Assembly: GCF_008923205.2 (NCBI RefSeq)
Contig: NZ_WBMS02000006.1
Location: forward strand, 1 to 64,000
From: Actinomadura physcomitrii
GTDB taxonomy: Bacteria; Actinomycetota; Actinomycetes; Streptosporangiales; Streptosporangiaceae
DNA: 64,000 bases
Direction of reading: 5' to 3'
In this document: positions 48,781 to 58,018 of the stretch, piece by piece
Layout of the letters: each line of letters opens with the position of its first letter
Position numbering within the stretch: position 1 is the stretch's first letter
Translations under genes and position numbers: made by a program
Notes under the pieces: model-generated
Seen by the model: only the letters and a program-made list of their open reading frames with translations
Database searches by the model: none
Told to the model about the DNA's origin: nothing

Positions 48781-49291
48781 GGAAGACTCTAGAGCCTGAT
48801 CCGGGGCTGGGGCCCGAACGGGACGCGCGGCTCACCGGGTGTGCCGTGGTTCTCCCGGAGGCGGCCGCCGGGCACGCTGCGGAATTCCGGTGGCACGGGT
48901 GGTGACGGTAATGTCGCGAAAGCGGGTCGCGTCGAGCAGGCCATTGTATTCGAGTCCATTCTCCGGGGCATGGGCCCGGGGACCCTTTTTCGGTGGCGTG
49001 CCCTTGGGGCCAGGGGCTTAAGTCTCTCCTCTCACCTGCGGATTCTCCGTGCATTCGATCATTGGACAGGAGAAGTTCACCTTGCCGGTGCACCGTTCTC
49101 GGGATCGCTTCGACCGGGTTTCGGGTACCTTCTTCCACGTCCCTCGGATTTGCTGTATCAATTCTTGATCGTGGCGGATTTCGATGGTTATCGTGGCCCG
49201 CGACTCGGGGAATCCGGTGCGGCGCCGAGCCGGGCCGCCAGGACGGTCCGGTGGAGGGTGTGGTGAGGCACGTGACCTTTCGGGACCCCGC
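48781..49291. other. divergent control region between the kinase/AAA+ run and the pilus locus
   Basis: About 510 bases, less GC-rich than its surroundings, with no gene on either strand that has a ribosome site or family signal. It should hold both divergent promoters. Short open frames here (for example 48841-49266) are not supported. Confidence 0.5.
49165..49194 (+). promoter_or_regulatory. candidate sigma-70-type promoter of the Tad locus
   Basis: TTGATC (49165-49170), an 18-base spacer, and TATCGT (49189-49194), about 97 bases before the first gene. Confidence 0.35.
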
Positions 49292-50239
49292 GTGACGCTG
49301 GTGATGCTCCTCGACGAGGTGCCCGGCCTGGGCGTCTTCCGCGGCGTGGCGGCCGAGCGGTTCCCGGCGGGGTTCCCGCCGCTGTCGGACGAGGGCCTGG
49401 AGTTCACCGCGCGGATCGGGAGCACGCTGGCCGAGCGTCCGGCGGTGCTCGCCCTCTACCCGTCGTGGCGGCCGGACGCGGCGGGCCGGCTGCTGCGGTT
49501 CGCGCGCGCGTCGCTGGGGACGCGCCGCCTGGCGATCGTCCCGCTCGACCTTCCGCCGCTCGCACTGTCGCTGGTGGCCGACCAGCTGGCCTTCCTCGCC
49601 CCGTACGTCGAGCCCGGGACGCTCGCGACCGTCGCGCCGCGGCTCGCCGGGCTGCTGGTCGCGGGGGCGCGGGTGAACAGCGTCACCCGGCTGGAGCACG
49701 TCCAGGCGGGCTTCGGCGACCACCTCGCCTCGTACCTGCCCGGCAGCGAGTTCCTGGTCACGGCGGCGCCGCGGCGGGCGGTCCGCCGGGCCGGGCCGGA
49801 CGCCGCGCCGGCGGCCGGGGACGCGCCGCGGCCCCCGGTGGTCGTGCTGGCCGCCGAGCACGGCGGCGACGGCGGCTGGGTCCGCGACCGGCTGGGGCCG
49901 GCGCTCGGCGCGGTGTCGGTGTCGATGGTCGCCGACCAGCCGCTCGGCGCGCAGTACTGGCGCGCCAAGAGATACGTCGAGTACGTCGCGTTCAGCGGGG
50001 ACAGCGGTGTGCTGCAGGCGGTGGTGCGGGAGGCGGTGTGCGAGCCGTGCCCGTGGTGCGGCACGGCGGTCGGCTCGCCGGTCTGCCCGTTCTGCGCGAT
50101 GGTCCAGCCCGTGCGGACGCCGCCGCCCGCCGCGGCGCGGCCCCCGGACGGGCACGCCGCCGCTCCCGGACCGTCCCCCGCACGACCGCTCCCGGCGGAG
50201 CGGTCGCAGCAGGCGCGGCTCGTCAGCGCACCGCCGTGA
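49292..50239 (+). CDS. unknown protein with C-terminal zinc ribbon, leading the Tad locus
   Basis: 315 residues, soluble. A mixed alpha/beta N-terminal domain (LDEVPGLGVFRGVAAERFPA, then LALYPSWRPDAAGRLLRF) is followed by a zinc ribbon, CPWCG and CPFC, and a Pro/Ala-rich tail. I do not recognise the family. The start is GTG 49292 or ATG 49304; neither has a good ribosome site. It ends 53 bp before the cpaB-like gene, so it is probably an accessory or regulatory member of the pilus operon. Confidence 0.7.
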   Translation: MTLVMLLDEVPGLGVFRGVAAERFPAGFPPLSDEGLEFTARIGSTLAERPAVLALYPSWRPDAAGRLLRFARASLGTRRLAIVPLDLPPLALSLVADQLAFLAPYVEPGTLATVAPRLAGLLVAGARVNSVTRLEHVQAGFGDHLASYLPGSEFLVTAAPRRAVRRAGPDAAPAAGDAPRPPVVVLAAEHGGDGGWVRDRLGPALGAVSVSMVADQPLGAQYWRAKRYVEYVAFSGDSGVLQAVVREAVCEPCPWCGTAVGSPVCPFCAMVQPVRTPPPAAARPPDGHAAAPGPSPARPLPAERSQQARLVSAPP

Positions 50240-50292
50240 ACCGGTCCCGGCGCCCCTGAGAACCCGTCCCCGTCGTATGCGAACGGAGTCAC

Positions 50293-51009
50293 ATGAACCC
50301 CCGACAGCGCCGCGGCGTGCTGCTCATGATCCTCGCGGCGGTGGGCGCCGTGACGGTGTTCGTGTCGGTGCTCGGCTATGTCGGCTCGGTGCGGGCCGAG
50401 GTCGGCGAGAAACGGCAGGTGCTGCGGCTGAAGGTCGCCGTCCCCGCGTACGGCCGGCTGGACCCGGGCATGGTCGAGCGCGTCGAGATGCCGGCCAAGT
50501 GGTCACCCGGCACGATGCTGACCGATCCGGCGTCCGTCGCGGGCAAGGTCGCGCCGACCGCGCTGGTCGCGGGCGCGTACCTGCAGCAGGGCATGCTGAT
50601 CGACGCGCCGCTGCTGCAGCCCGGCCAGCGCGAGATCGCCATCATGATCGACGCGGAGACGGGCGTGGCGGGCAAGGTCAAGCCCGGCATGGTCGTCGAC
50701 ATCTATGCGACGTTCCAGCAGCAGTCGCAGCGCGACCAGAAGTCCTGCGCGTCGCGGATCATCCGGCGCGCGCAGGTGATCCAGGTCGGCCGGACGACCC
50801 GGCAGCGGTCGGGGTCCAGCGCCCAGGACGTGAACACCGTCGTGCCGATCACGTTCGCGCTGGCGGCGGACGACAGCGTGAAGCTGACCTACGCCGAGGC
50901 GTTCGCGAGCCACGTCCGGCTCGCGCTGATCGGCGGCGACCAGACCGACGCGGCGAGCGACCCGGTGCGCAAGCTCGGCGCGATCTGCGACATGCCGGCG
51001 GCCCGGTGA
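50293..51009 (+). CDS. cpaB: Flp pilus assembly protein CpaB/RcpC (SAF domain)
   Basis: 238 residues: one N-terminal membrane helix (about 9-31), a SAF domain (KVAVPAYGRLDPGMVERVEM) and a C-terminal RcpC-like region (EIAIMIDAETGVAGKVKPGM). In Gram-negative Tad systems CpaB supports the outer-membrane channel; in actinobacteria it probably works in the envelope. ATG 50293. The stop overlaps the next GTG (GTGA). Confidence 0.88.
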   Translation: MNPRQRRGVLLMILAAVGAVTVFVSVLGYVGSVRAEVGEKRQVLRLKVAVPAYGRLDPGMVERVEMPAKWSPGTMLTDPASVAGKVAPTALVAGAYLQQGMLIDAPLLQPGQREIAIMIDAETGVAGKVKPGMVVDIYATFQQQSQRDQKSCASRIIRRAQVIQVGRTTRQRSGSSAQDVNTVVPITFALAADDSVKLTYAEAFASHVRLALIGGDQTDAASDPVRKLGAICDMPAAR

Positions 51010-52571
51010 ACGGCCCCGTGACCGGACGGCCCGTCCGGGTGCTGCTGGCGACCGCCGACCGCGACCTGGCGGCGCTGCTGAACGCGCAGTTCCGCGAGCT
51101 GGGCGCGGTCGAGGTCGCCGGGGTGGAGACCAGCACCGGGGACGTGGTGGACGCGGCGGCGGGCGCTCCCGGCCTGGACGTGGTGCTGCTGCACCAGGCG
51201 CTCGGTCCGCTGCCGGCGCTCGACCTGATCCGCGAGCTCGGCGTCCGGCACCCGCACCTGCCGGTGGTGCTGATCGCGGAGGAGGCGACGGCGGAGACGT
51301 TCGGCGCGGCGATGGCGGCGGGCGCGCGCGGGGTGATCTCGACCGAGCCGACGCTGTCTGAGCTGCAGGGCCGGGTGGAGGCGGCGGCGGAGTGGGCCCG
51401 GACGATGCGCCGGCACTTCGACTCCTCCGAGGACGGTCCGCTGCCCGGCCGCGTCGGGACGGTGCTGGCGGTGTGCGGCGCCAAGGGCGGGACGGGCGCG
51501 ACGACGATCGCGGTGCACCTGGCCGTGGCGGCGGCGACGGCGGGCCGCGGCGTGTGCCTGGTCGACCTGGACCTGCAGAAGGGCGACGCCGCCGGCTACC
51601 TGGACGTCGTGCACCGGCGCAGCATCGCCGACCTCGTCGGGGCGGCCGACGACCTGGACGGCCCGACGCTGGCCGAGGCGCTGTTCGTGCACCGCCTCGG
51701 CCCGCACCTGCTGCCGGCCCCGGCGGAGGGGGAGCGGGCCGAGGACGTCCCGGCCCGCGCGACCCGGCAGATCCTCGCCGCGCTGCGGGCCCGGTACCAG
51801 GTGGTGATCGTCGACTGCGGCGCGCAGCTGTCGGAGGCGAGCGCGATGGCGGTGGAGCTGGCCGACCGGGTGGTGATCGCGGCGACCCCGGACCTGCCGG
51901 CGCTGCGCGGCGCGAAGCGGCTGGTGAAGATGTGGGGGCGGCTGCGCATCCGCAAGGAGGAGGACACCGCCGTCCTGCTGAACCGGCACGACCGCCGCAA
52001 CGAGATCCAGCCGGACCTGGCCGCGAAGATCGTCGGCGTGGGGCTGCTCGGGACGACGGTCCCGGCGGTGTACCGGGCGCTGGAGGACGCGTCGAACACC
52101 GGCTCGCCCGAGGCGGTGAAGAGCTCGGACTTCCGCAAGGCGATCAGCGGGCTGGTCCGCGAGACCGGCCTGCTGGACGAGCCGGGGGCGCGGGAGGACC
52201 CGCGCGACCGGGGCGCGGCGTCGGTGGACTTCGCGGCGACCGTCCCGCTGGTCGGGCTGGTGCTGCTGCTCTGCTGGCAGGCGCTGCTGACCGGGCTGAC
52301 CTCGATGTACGCGAGCCACGCGGCGGATGAGGCGGCGCGGGCGGTGGCCGTGGCCGGCTATGACACGCCGGAGGCGAGGCAGGAGGTGCGGCGCCGCGCC
52401 GTGGCGAGGGTCCCGGGCCCGTGGGGCGGCGAGGACGTGCTGCACCTCGGCGTCGAGGACGGGTACGCGAAGGTGACGGTGGACGTCCCGGCGGTGCTGC
52501 CGGGCTGGTCGTCGACGTTCGGGCTGACCACCCGCGCGAAGATCGTCGACGAGGACGCGGGGGACGGGTGA
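51006..52571 (+). CDS. CpaE/TadZ ATPase fused to a TadE-like pseudopilin
   Basis: 521 residues in one uninterrupted frame. About 8-130 is a receiver-like domain; about 148-385 is a MinD-type ATPase with GAKGGTGATT (Lys160 kept, Ala165 at the P-loop Lys position, as often seen in TadZ). At 400-430 a prepilin-like segment follows, DRG then AASVDF and a hydrophobic helix, with Gly403 and Asp408 at the +5 position. A TadE-like domain runs to the end. No ATG or useful GTG lies between the parts, so a separate tadE start is unlikely. The ATPase would be cytosolic and the TadE part outside, which is topologically consistent. Confidence 0.85.
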   Translation: MNGPVTGRPVRVLLATADRDLAALLNAQFRELGAVEVAGVETSTGDVVDAAAGAPGLDVVLLHQALGPLPALDLIRELGVRHPHLPVVLIAEEATAETFGAAMAAGARGVISTEPTLSELQGRVEAAAEWARTMRRHFDSSEDGPLPGRVGTVLAVCGAKGGTGATTIAVHLAVAAATAGRGVCLVDLDLQKGDAAGYLDVVHRRSIADLVGAADDLDGPTLAEALFVHRLGPHLLPAPAEGERAEDVPARATRQILAALRARYQVVIVDCGAQLSEASAMAVELADRVVIAATPDLPALRGAKRLVKMWGRLRIRKEEDTAVLLNRHDRRNEIQPDLAAKIVGVGLLGTTVPAVYRALEDASNTGSPEAVKSSDFRKAISGLVRETGLLDEPGAREDPRDRGAASVDFAATVPLVGLVLLLCWQALLTGLTSMYASHAADEAARAVAVAGYDTPEARQEVRRRAVARVPGPWGGEDVLHLGVEDGYAKVTVDVPAVLPGWSSTFGLTTRAKIVDEDAGDG

Positions 52572-52575
52572 CGCC

Positions 52576-52959
52576 ATGGCCGCCCCCGACGCCGCCCGTG
52601 CCTCGCGTCCCGCCGCAGACCGCGGGACCGCGTCCGTCGAGTTCGCCGCGCTGCTGCCGATCGTGCTGGGCGTCGTGCTGGTCTGCTTCGAGGCGCTGAT
52701 GGCGTCCGTGACGGTGGAGCGGGTGGAGAACGCGGCGCGGACCGGCGCCCGCGTCGCGGCCATGCGGCAGGACGCGTCGGCCTGCGTCCCGGCGGCCGCC
52801 GCGGCGCTGCCGGGCTGGCTGAACGAGCGGGAACTGCGCGGCGGCGACGCCGGGGACGACGGCGTGTCCTGCACCGTCCGGGCGAAGGTGCCGCTGCTGT
52901 GGCGCGGCGTCCCGCTCGACTACACCGTGACCCGCACCGTCACGATGCCGGAGGGGTGA
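52576..52959 (+). CDS. tadE: TadE-like pseudopilin
   Basis: 127 residues with a class III prepilin signal: DRG (Gly17), then TASVEF with Glu22 at +5, and a hydrophobic helix to about 45. The rest is extracellular and has two Cys. Pseudopilins of this type prime or cap Flp pilus assembly. ATG 52576, four bases after the previous stop. Confidence 0.88.
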   Translation: MAAPDAARASRPAADRGTASVEFAALLPIVLGVVLVCFEALMASVTVERVENAARTGARVAAMRQDASACVPAAAAALPGWLNERELRGGDAGDDGVSCTVRAKVPLLWRGVPLDYTVTRTVTMPEG

Positions 52960-52963
52960 GCCG

Positions 52964-54283
52964 ATGGGACTGAAGGACCGGCTGGAGGACGAGCGGCTGC
53001 ACGGCACCGCCGCGAACCGCGCCGGGGTGTCGCACTGGCGCCGCCGGCTGCTGGAGGAGGTGAACCTCGACGAGCTGGCGCTGCTCGGGCTGGCGCAGCG
53101 GCGGGCCCGGCTGGAGAAGGTCACCGGGCACATCGTCGGCCGCGAGGGCCCGGTGCTGTCGCCGGGGGAGCGGGCCGCGCTGATCCGCCGGGTGGTGGAC
53201 GAGGCGCTCGGCCTCGGCGTGCTCGAACCGCTGCTGGCCGACGAGACCGTCACCGAGATCATGGTGAACGGCCCCGACCACGTGTTCGTGGAGCGGGAGG
53301 GCCGGGTGCAGCGGGTCGACACCGCGTTCGCCAGCGAGGACCAGCTGTACCAGACGATCGACCGGATCGTCGCGCAGGTGAACCGCCGGGTCGACGAGTC
53401 GAGCCCGATGGTGGACGCGCGGCTGCCCGGCGGCGAGCGGGTCAACGTGATCATCCCGCCGCTGTCGCTGGTCGGGCCGGTGCTGACGATCCGCCGGTTC
53501 CCCCGCTCGTACACGATCGAGGAGCTGGCCGCGCGGGCCAGCCTGGACGCGCCGACGGGGCTGCTGCTGGCCGCGTTCGTCCGGGCCCGGCTGAACCTGG
53601 TCATCTCCGGCGGTACTGGGACGGGCAAGACGACGATGCTGAACGCGCTGTCGGCGTTCATCCCCGGCCACGAGCGGATCGTCACGATCGAGGACTCGGC
53701 GGAGCTGCGGCTGCGCCAGGAGCACGTGGTGCCGCTGGAGTCGCGCCCGCCGAACATCGAGGACAAGGGCCGGATCACGATCCGCGACCTGGTCCGCAAC
53801 GCGCTGCGGATGCGCCCGGACCGGATCATCGTCGGCGAGGTCCGCGGCGGCGAGACCCTCGACATGCTCCAGGCGATGAACACCGGCCACGAGGGGTCGA
53901 TGGTGACGGTGCACGCCAACTCCACCGAGGACGCGGTGTACCGGCTGCAGACGCTGGCCAGCATGAGCGACGTCAAGCTGCCGTTCGACACGATCCGCGA
54001 CCAGATCGACAGCGCCGTCGACGTGATCGTGCACCTCGGCCGGGGCCCGGACGGCTCGCGCCGGATCGTGGAGGTCGCGGCGGTGAGCACACGGCGCGGG
54101 GAGCGGCTCCGGCTGGAACCGATCATGACGTTCGAGTCGCTGCCGATCGGGCCGGACCGGGTGGTGCGCGGCGAGTTCCGGCACCGCCCGCTGCCCGCGC
54201 CGCTGGCGACCCGGCTGTTCCACGCCGGCGAGGGCGTCCCGCCGGTGTTCGGCGTCCGAGCCGACGACGGGGAGGGGCGATGA
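52964..54283 (+). CDS. cpaF: CpaF/TadA secretion ATPase
   Basis: 439-residue hexameric GspE/VirB11-family ATPase that drives pilus extension. Walker A GGTGTGKTTML, Asp box TIEDSAELRL, Walker B-type DRIIVGEVRGGE and the His box region HEGSMVTVHANS are intact. ATG 52964; the stop overlaps tadB as ATGA. Confidence 0.96.
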   Translation: MGLKDRLEDERLHGTAANRAGVSHWRRRLLEEVNLDELALLGLAQRRARLEKVTGHIVGREGPVLSPGERAALIRRVVDEALGLGVLEPLLADETVTEIMVNGPDHVFVEREGRVQRVDTAFASEDQLYQTIDRIVAQVNRRVDESSPMVDARLPGGERVNVIIPPLSLVGPVLTIRRFPRSYTIEELAARASLDAPTGLLLAAFVRARLNLVISGGTGTGKTTMLNALSAFIPGHERIVTIEDSAELRLRQEHVVPLESRPPNIEDKGRITIRDLVRNALRMRPDRIIVGEVRGGETLDMLQAMNTGHEGSMVTVHANSTEDAVYRLQTLASMSDVKLPFDTIRDQIDSAVDVIVHLGRGPDGSRRIVEVAAVSTRRGERLRLEPIMTFESLPIGPDRVVRGEFRHRPLPAPLATRLFHAGEGVPPVFGVRADDGEGR

Positions 54284-55203
54284 GCCTGCCGGTCATCATG
54301 CTGCTGATGGCGGTCACCGGGGTCCTGGCCGTCTGGGGGGCGGGGGAGCTCGCCGCGGGCCGGGAGCTGCGCCGCGGCATCACCGTCCGGTCCCGGCTGG
54401 ACGGGGAGGCGCCGCCCGACGGGCCGCTCGTCCGGCTGGACCGGCGGCTGCGCGGCACCGAGCTCGGCCGGCTGCTGGCCCGCCGGATCGCCGCGGCGGG
54501 CCTGGCGATGCGGGTGTCCACGTTCCTGCTCGCGATCGTCGCGGGCGGCCTGGCCGCCATCGCGCTGATCGGCCGGCTGCTCGGGCCGGTGTTCGGCGTC
54601 GCCGCCGCCGTCGCGGTCGGGTTCGTGTTCTTCGGCTACCTGCGGCGGCGCGAGGAGCGGCGCAAGGAGGAGTTCATCGCGCAGCTCCCGGAGCTGGCGC
54701 GGGTGCTGTCCAACGCCGCGCAGGCCGGGCTGTCGCTGCGCACCGCGATCGCGCTGGCCGCCGACGAGCTGGACGACCCGGCCCGCACAGAGCTGCGCCG
54801 CGCCGCCGACGGGCTGCGGCTCGGCGAGTCGCTGGAGGCGGTGCTCGGCGACCTCGCGGGCCGGCTGCCGTCCCGCGAGCTCGGCGTGCTGGTCAGCACG
54901 CTGCTGGTGGCGGCGCGGTCGGGCGGGTCGCTGGTCACCGCGCTGCGCAGCATCGCCGGGACGCTGGAGGACCGCAAGGAGATCCGCCGCGAGGTCCGCA
55001 CGATCCTCGGCCAGGCGGTGGTGTCGAACTGGGCGGTCGGGATCCTCGGCGTGGCCGGCATCGCCATGATCAACCAGATCGAGCCGGGGGCGCTGCGCGA
55101 GATGAGCACCCATCTCACCGGGCAGCTGATGCTCGCGGCCGGCGCGGGGCTGTTCACGACCAGCCTGCTGGTCATCCGCCGGATCACCCGGATCGACGTG
55201 TGA
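54280..55203 (+). CDS. tadB: TadB (GspF-type inner-membrane platform)
   Basis: 307 residues: N-terminal membrane helices (about 3-22, 82-120), a cytosolic type II secretion F domain (LARVLSNAAQAGLSLRTAIA) and C-terminal helices. Forms the platform with TadC on which CpaF acts. The start overlaps the cpaF stop. Confidence 0.92.
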   Translation: MSLPVIMLLMAVTGVLAVWGAGELAAGRELRRGITVRSRLDGEAPPDGPLVRLDRRLRGTELGRLLARRIAAAGLAMRVSTFLLAIVAGGLAAIALIGRLLGPVFGVAAAVAVGFVFFGYLRRREERRKEEFIAQLPELARVLSNAAQAGLSLRTAIALAADELDDPARTELRRAADGLRLGESLEAVLGDLAGRLPSRELGVLVSTLLVAARSGGSLVTALRSIAGTLEDRKEIRREVRTILGQAVVSNWAVGILGVAGIAMINQIEPGALREMSTHLTGQLMLAAGAGLFTTSLLVIRRITRIDV

Positions 55204-55212
55204 GGTGACCAG

Positions 55213-56112
55213 ATGATCTTCGTGCTGGCAGCCGGCGCCGGGCTCAGCGTGCTGCTGGGCGCCTGGGGCTTCGTCCTGCTCACCGGCGGCGAGCGGGTGG
55301 CCGGGTCGGCGCTCGCCGCGTCCGCCCCGCCGCCCGCCGCGCGGCCCGGCCGCGGCGAGGTGTTCGGGCTGAACCGGCTGGCCGGACGGATCGGCCGGCC
55401 CTTCGGCCGCCCCCTGATGACCGCGCTCGCCCCCTGGCACCGCCGGATCCGCGAGCGGATCGACGCGGCGGGCCGTCCGGGCGGCATGACGGTCGAGTCG
55501 TACGCGCGCATCACCGCCGGGTACGCGGTCCTGTTCGGGTCGCTGGGGGTGCTGCTGCTCAGCGCCGGGCAGGTCCCGATGGGGCTGATCTGCCTCGCCG
55601 GGATCTTCCAGAACGAGTTGTTCCTGCTCGGCCGCGCCCGCAGCCGCCGCGACGAGATGCAGCGCGGCATGCCCGACTTCCTCGACGTCCTCGCCGTGAC
55701 GGTGTCGGCGGGCATGGGGTTCCGGCACTCGCTGGCCCGGGTCGTGGAGAGCATGCCGGGCCCGCTGGCGGACGAGTTCACGATCGCGCTGCGGCAGATG
55801 GAGCTCGGCACGTCGCGCCGCGAGGCGTTCGAGGACCTGCGGCGCCGCAACCGGTCGGAGATGCTGAGCCAGTTCGTCACGGCCGTCCTGCAGGCCGAGG
55901 AGCTGGGCGCGCCGCTCGCCACCGCGCTGATCGACATCGCCACCGACATGCGCCGCGAGTCCGCGCAGTGGGCGCGGCGCAAGGCGCAGCGGACGACGCC
56001 GCAGGTCACCGCCGTCACCACCGCCCTCACCCTGCCGGCGCTGATCCTCGTCGTGCTGGGCGCCCTCTTCTACAGCTCGGGAGCTGATCTCGGTGCCGTC
56101 CTCGGCCACTGA
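55213..56112 (+). CDS. tadC: TadC (GspF-type inner-membrane platform)
   Basis: 299 residues, paralogous to TadB: hydrophobic N-terminus, central helices (about 100-135), an F domain with DFLDVLAVTVSAGMGFRHSL and a final membrane helix. ATG 55213 has GAGGTGA upstream. Its last 20 bases overlap the sensor kinase start. Confidence 0.92.
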   Translation: MIFVLAAGAGLSVLLGAWGFVLLTGGERVAGSALAASAPPPAARPGRGEVFGLNRLAGRIGRPFGRPLMTALAPWHRRIRERIDAAGRPGGMTVESYARITAGYAVLFGSLGVLLLSAGQVPMGLICLAGIFQNELFLLGRARSRRDEMQRGMPDFLDVLAVTVSAGMGFRHSLARVVESMPGPLADEFTIALRQMELGTSRREAFEDLRRRNRSEMLSQFVTAVLQAEELGAPLATALIDIATDMRRESAQWARRKAQRTTPQVTAVTTALTLPALILVVLGALFYSSGADLGAVLGH

Positions 56113-57328
56113 CCCCGGGCCGGGCCCGGGGACGCGCGAGCCCGCGCGGGCCCGGTCGCGGATCGACGCCGCGTTCCGGCTGCTCATGCAGGTCCGGACG
56201 CTGATGGCGGCGATCACGCTGCTCGTCCTCGCGGTGCGCGGGCTGACGGTCTCGACGTTCGTCATGGTGGCGTGCGTCGGGCTGCTGTCCTGGCTGGTCT
56301 CCCGGCACGTGGACCGGATCGTCCCGCGGCTGCTCGACCACCCGCTGCTCGTCGCGCTCGACCTGTGCGTGGGGTTCGCGGTGCTGGCGGTGTGCGGGCC
56401 GTCCGGGCCGTTCTTCCTGTCGACGGTGGCGACCGCGGCGGCGGCGGGGCTGCTGTACCGGTGGCCGGGCATGCTGATCGTGTCCGTCGTGCAGATCGCC
56501 GGGTACTTCGTCACCTTCGCCGTCCCGCACGCCGACGTCGGCACGTTCCAGGCGCTGGCCGGCCAGCCCGCCTACTACCTGCTCGTCGGGTTCGCGGGCG
56601 TGGCGCTGCGGCGGCTGTTCGAGGAGCACGCGGCGGCGGAGGACGCGCGGGTCGTCGCCGAGGGCATGGCCGCCGCGGCCGAGGAGCGCGCCCGGCTGGC
56701 CCGGGAGATGCACGACTCGCTCGCCAAGACGCTGCGCGGCGTCGCGCTCGCCGCGTCCGCGCTGCCCGCCTGGATCCGCACCGCGCCCGAGCGCGCCGAG
56801 CGGGAGGCGGCCCGGCTGGCGGACGCGGCCGAGACCGCGTCCCGTGAGGCGCGCGGCCTGCTGACCGACCTGCGCGACGCCGCCGCCGCGGCGCCGCTGC
56901 CCGAGGCGGTCCGCGCCGCCTGCGCCGCCTGGTCGGCCCGGACGGGCGTGGCCGTCCAGGCCGACGTCGCCGGCGACGCGCGGCTCCCGCAGCGCTCGCA
57001 CCACGAGGTGCTCGCCATCCTCGGCGAGGCCCTCGCCAACGTGGAGCGGCACGCGGCCGCCGCGAACGTGACCGTCCGGCTCGCGCGGGCGGCGGGCGAC
57101 GTCGTCCTGACGGTCCGCGACGACGGGCGCGGGTTCCGCACGGCATCGCCGGACGACCACGCCCGCCGCGGCCGCTACGGCCTGGTCGGCGTCTACGAGC
57201 GCGCGGAACGGGCCGGCGGGACGGCGCTCGTCCGCTCGGAGCCGGGCGAGGGCACGACTCTGCTCGTCCGCGTCGCGGCGGAGCCGGCCGGCCTCGCCGC
57301 CGCGGACCGGCCCGCGGAGGTGAGCTGA
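56093..57328 (+). CDS. NarL-group sensor histidine kinase
   Basis: 411 residues with about six N-terminal membrane helices (35-185), then a HisKA_3 dimerisation domain with the phospho-acceptor His in LAREMHDSLAKTLRG and an HATPase_c domain (ILGEALANVERHA, then VRDDGRGF). GTG 56093 lies inside tadC, overlapping by 20 bp. Paired with the following response regulator; its place between tadC and the pilin genes suggests control of pilin expression. Confidence 0.92.
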   Translation: MPSSATDPGPGPGTREPARARSRIDAAFRLLMQVRTLMAAITLLVLAVRGLTVSTFVMVACVGLLSWLVSRHVDRIVPRLLDHPLLVALDLCVGFAVLAVCGPSGPFFLSTVATAAAAGLLYRWPGMLIVSVVQIAGYFVTFAVPHADVGTFQALAGQPAYYLLVGFAGVALRRLFEEHAAAEDARVVAEGMAAAAEERARLAREMHDSLAKTLRGVALAASALPAWIRTAPERAEREAARLADAAETASREARGLLTDLRDAAAAAPLPEAVRAACAAWSARTGVAVQADVAGDARLPQRSHHEVLAILGEALANVERHAAAANVTVRLARAAGDVVLTVRDDGRGFRTASPDDHARRGRYGLVGVYERAERAGGTALVRSEPGEGTTLLVRVAAEPAGLAAADRPAEVS

Positions 57329-58018
57329 ATGGGCGCGACGCGGGTCCTCGTCGCCGACGACAACGTGGTGGTCCGCTCCGGTCTGGTGTCGCTGCTGGAG
57401 GCGCACGGGATCGAGGTCGCCGGCGAGGCGGGCGACGGGCGGCGCGCCGTGGAGCTCACCGCCCGGCTCCGCCCCGACCTGGTGCTGCTGGACGTGCGGA
57501 TGCCGCTGCTGGACGGCGTCGCCGCCGTCGCGGAGATCAGCCCGCTGGCCCCGGTGCTCATGCTGACCTACACCGACGACCCCGGCACCGTGCGGGCGGC
57601 GCTCGGCAGGGGCGCGACCGGCTACCTCGTGCACGGCGCGTTCACCGCGGACGAGCTGATCACGGCCGTGCACAACGCGGTCGGCGGCGCGCACCCGCTG
57701 TCGCCGGCGGCGGTGTCCGCGCTGGTCGGCGCCGTCCGGGAGGCGTCCGGGACCGCGCCGGAGCCGGCATCCGCCGAGCCCCGGACGCCGCCGGACGCCC
57801 CGCACGGCAACTTCGGGCTGTCGGCGCGCGAGGCGGAGGTGATGCGGCTCATCGTCCAGGGCGCGTCCAACGGCGAGATCGCGGCGCGGCTGTTCCTGGC
57901 GGAGAAGACGGTGAAGAACCACGTCAACCGCATCTACGCCAAGCTCGGCGTCACCTCGCGCGGCGCCGCGATCGCCCGCTGGATCGGCACGGCCGGTGAC
58001 CTGGGGCGGGACCGGTGA
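57329..58018 (+). CDS. NarL/FixJ-type response regulator
   Basis: 229 residues: receiver domain with the phospho-acceptor Asp in LVLLDVRMPLLDG, a linker, and a LuxR-type HTH (LSAREAEVMRLIVQGASNGE, then VKNHVNRIYAKLGV). ATG 57329 begins directly after the kinase stop. The 170-bp gap that follows, before the first pilin gene, is the natural binding site. Confidence 0.94.
   Translation: MGATRVLVADDNVVVRSGLVSLLEAHGIEVAGEAGDGRRAVELTARLRPDLVLLDVRMPLLDGVAAVAEISPLAPVLMLTYTDDPGTVRAALGRGATGYLVHGAFTADELITAVHNAVGGAHPLSPAAVSALVGAVREASGTAPEPASAEPRTPPDAPHGNFGLSAREAEVMRLIVQGASNGEIAARLFLAEKTVKNHVNRIYAKLGVTSRGAAIARWIGTAGDLGRDR

Noticed and set aside
48841..49266. Plus-strand frame in the divergent region before the Tad locus
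   Set aside because: No ribosome site, no family pattern, and base composition unlike coding DNA in this window.
51480..51520. Loss of the second P-loop Lys in CpaE as a sign of inactivation
   Set aside because: Ala at this place in GAKGGxGATT is common in CpaE/TadZ proteins, so it is not an anomaly here.
52144..56544. Very long minus-strand open frame opposite the Tad genes
   Set aside because: It is the antisense shadow of cpaF, tadB and tadC in GC-rich DNA; composition is Arg/Ser/Pro noise with no domain.
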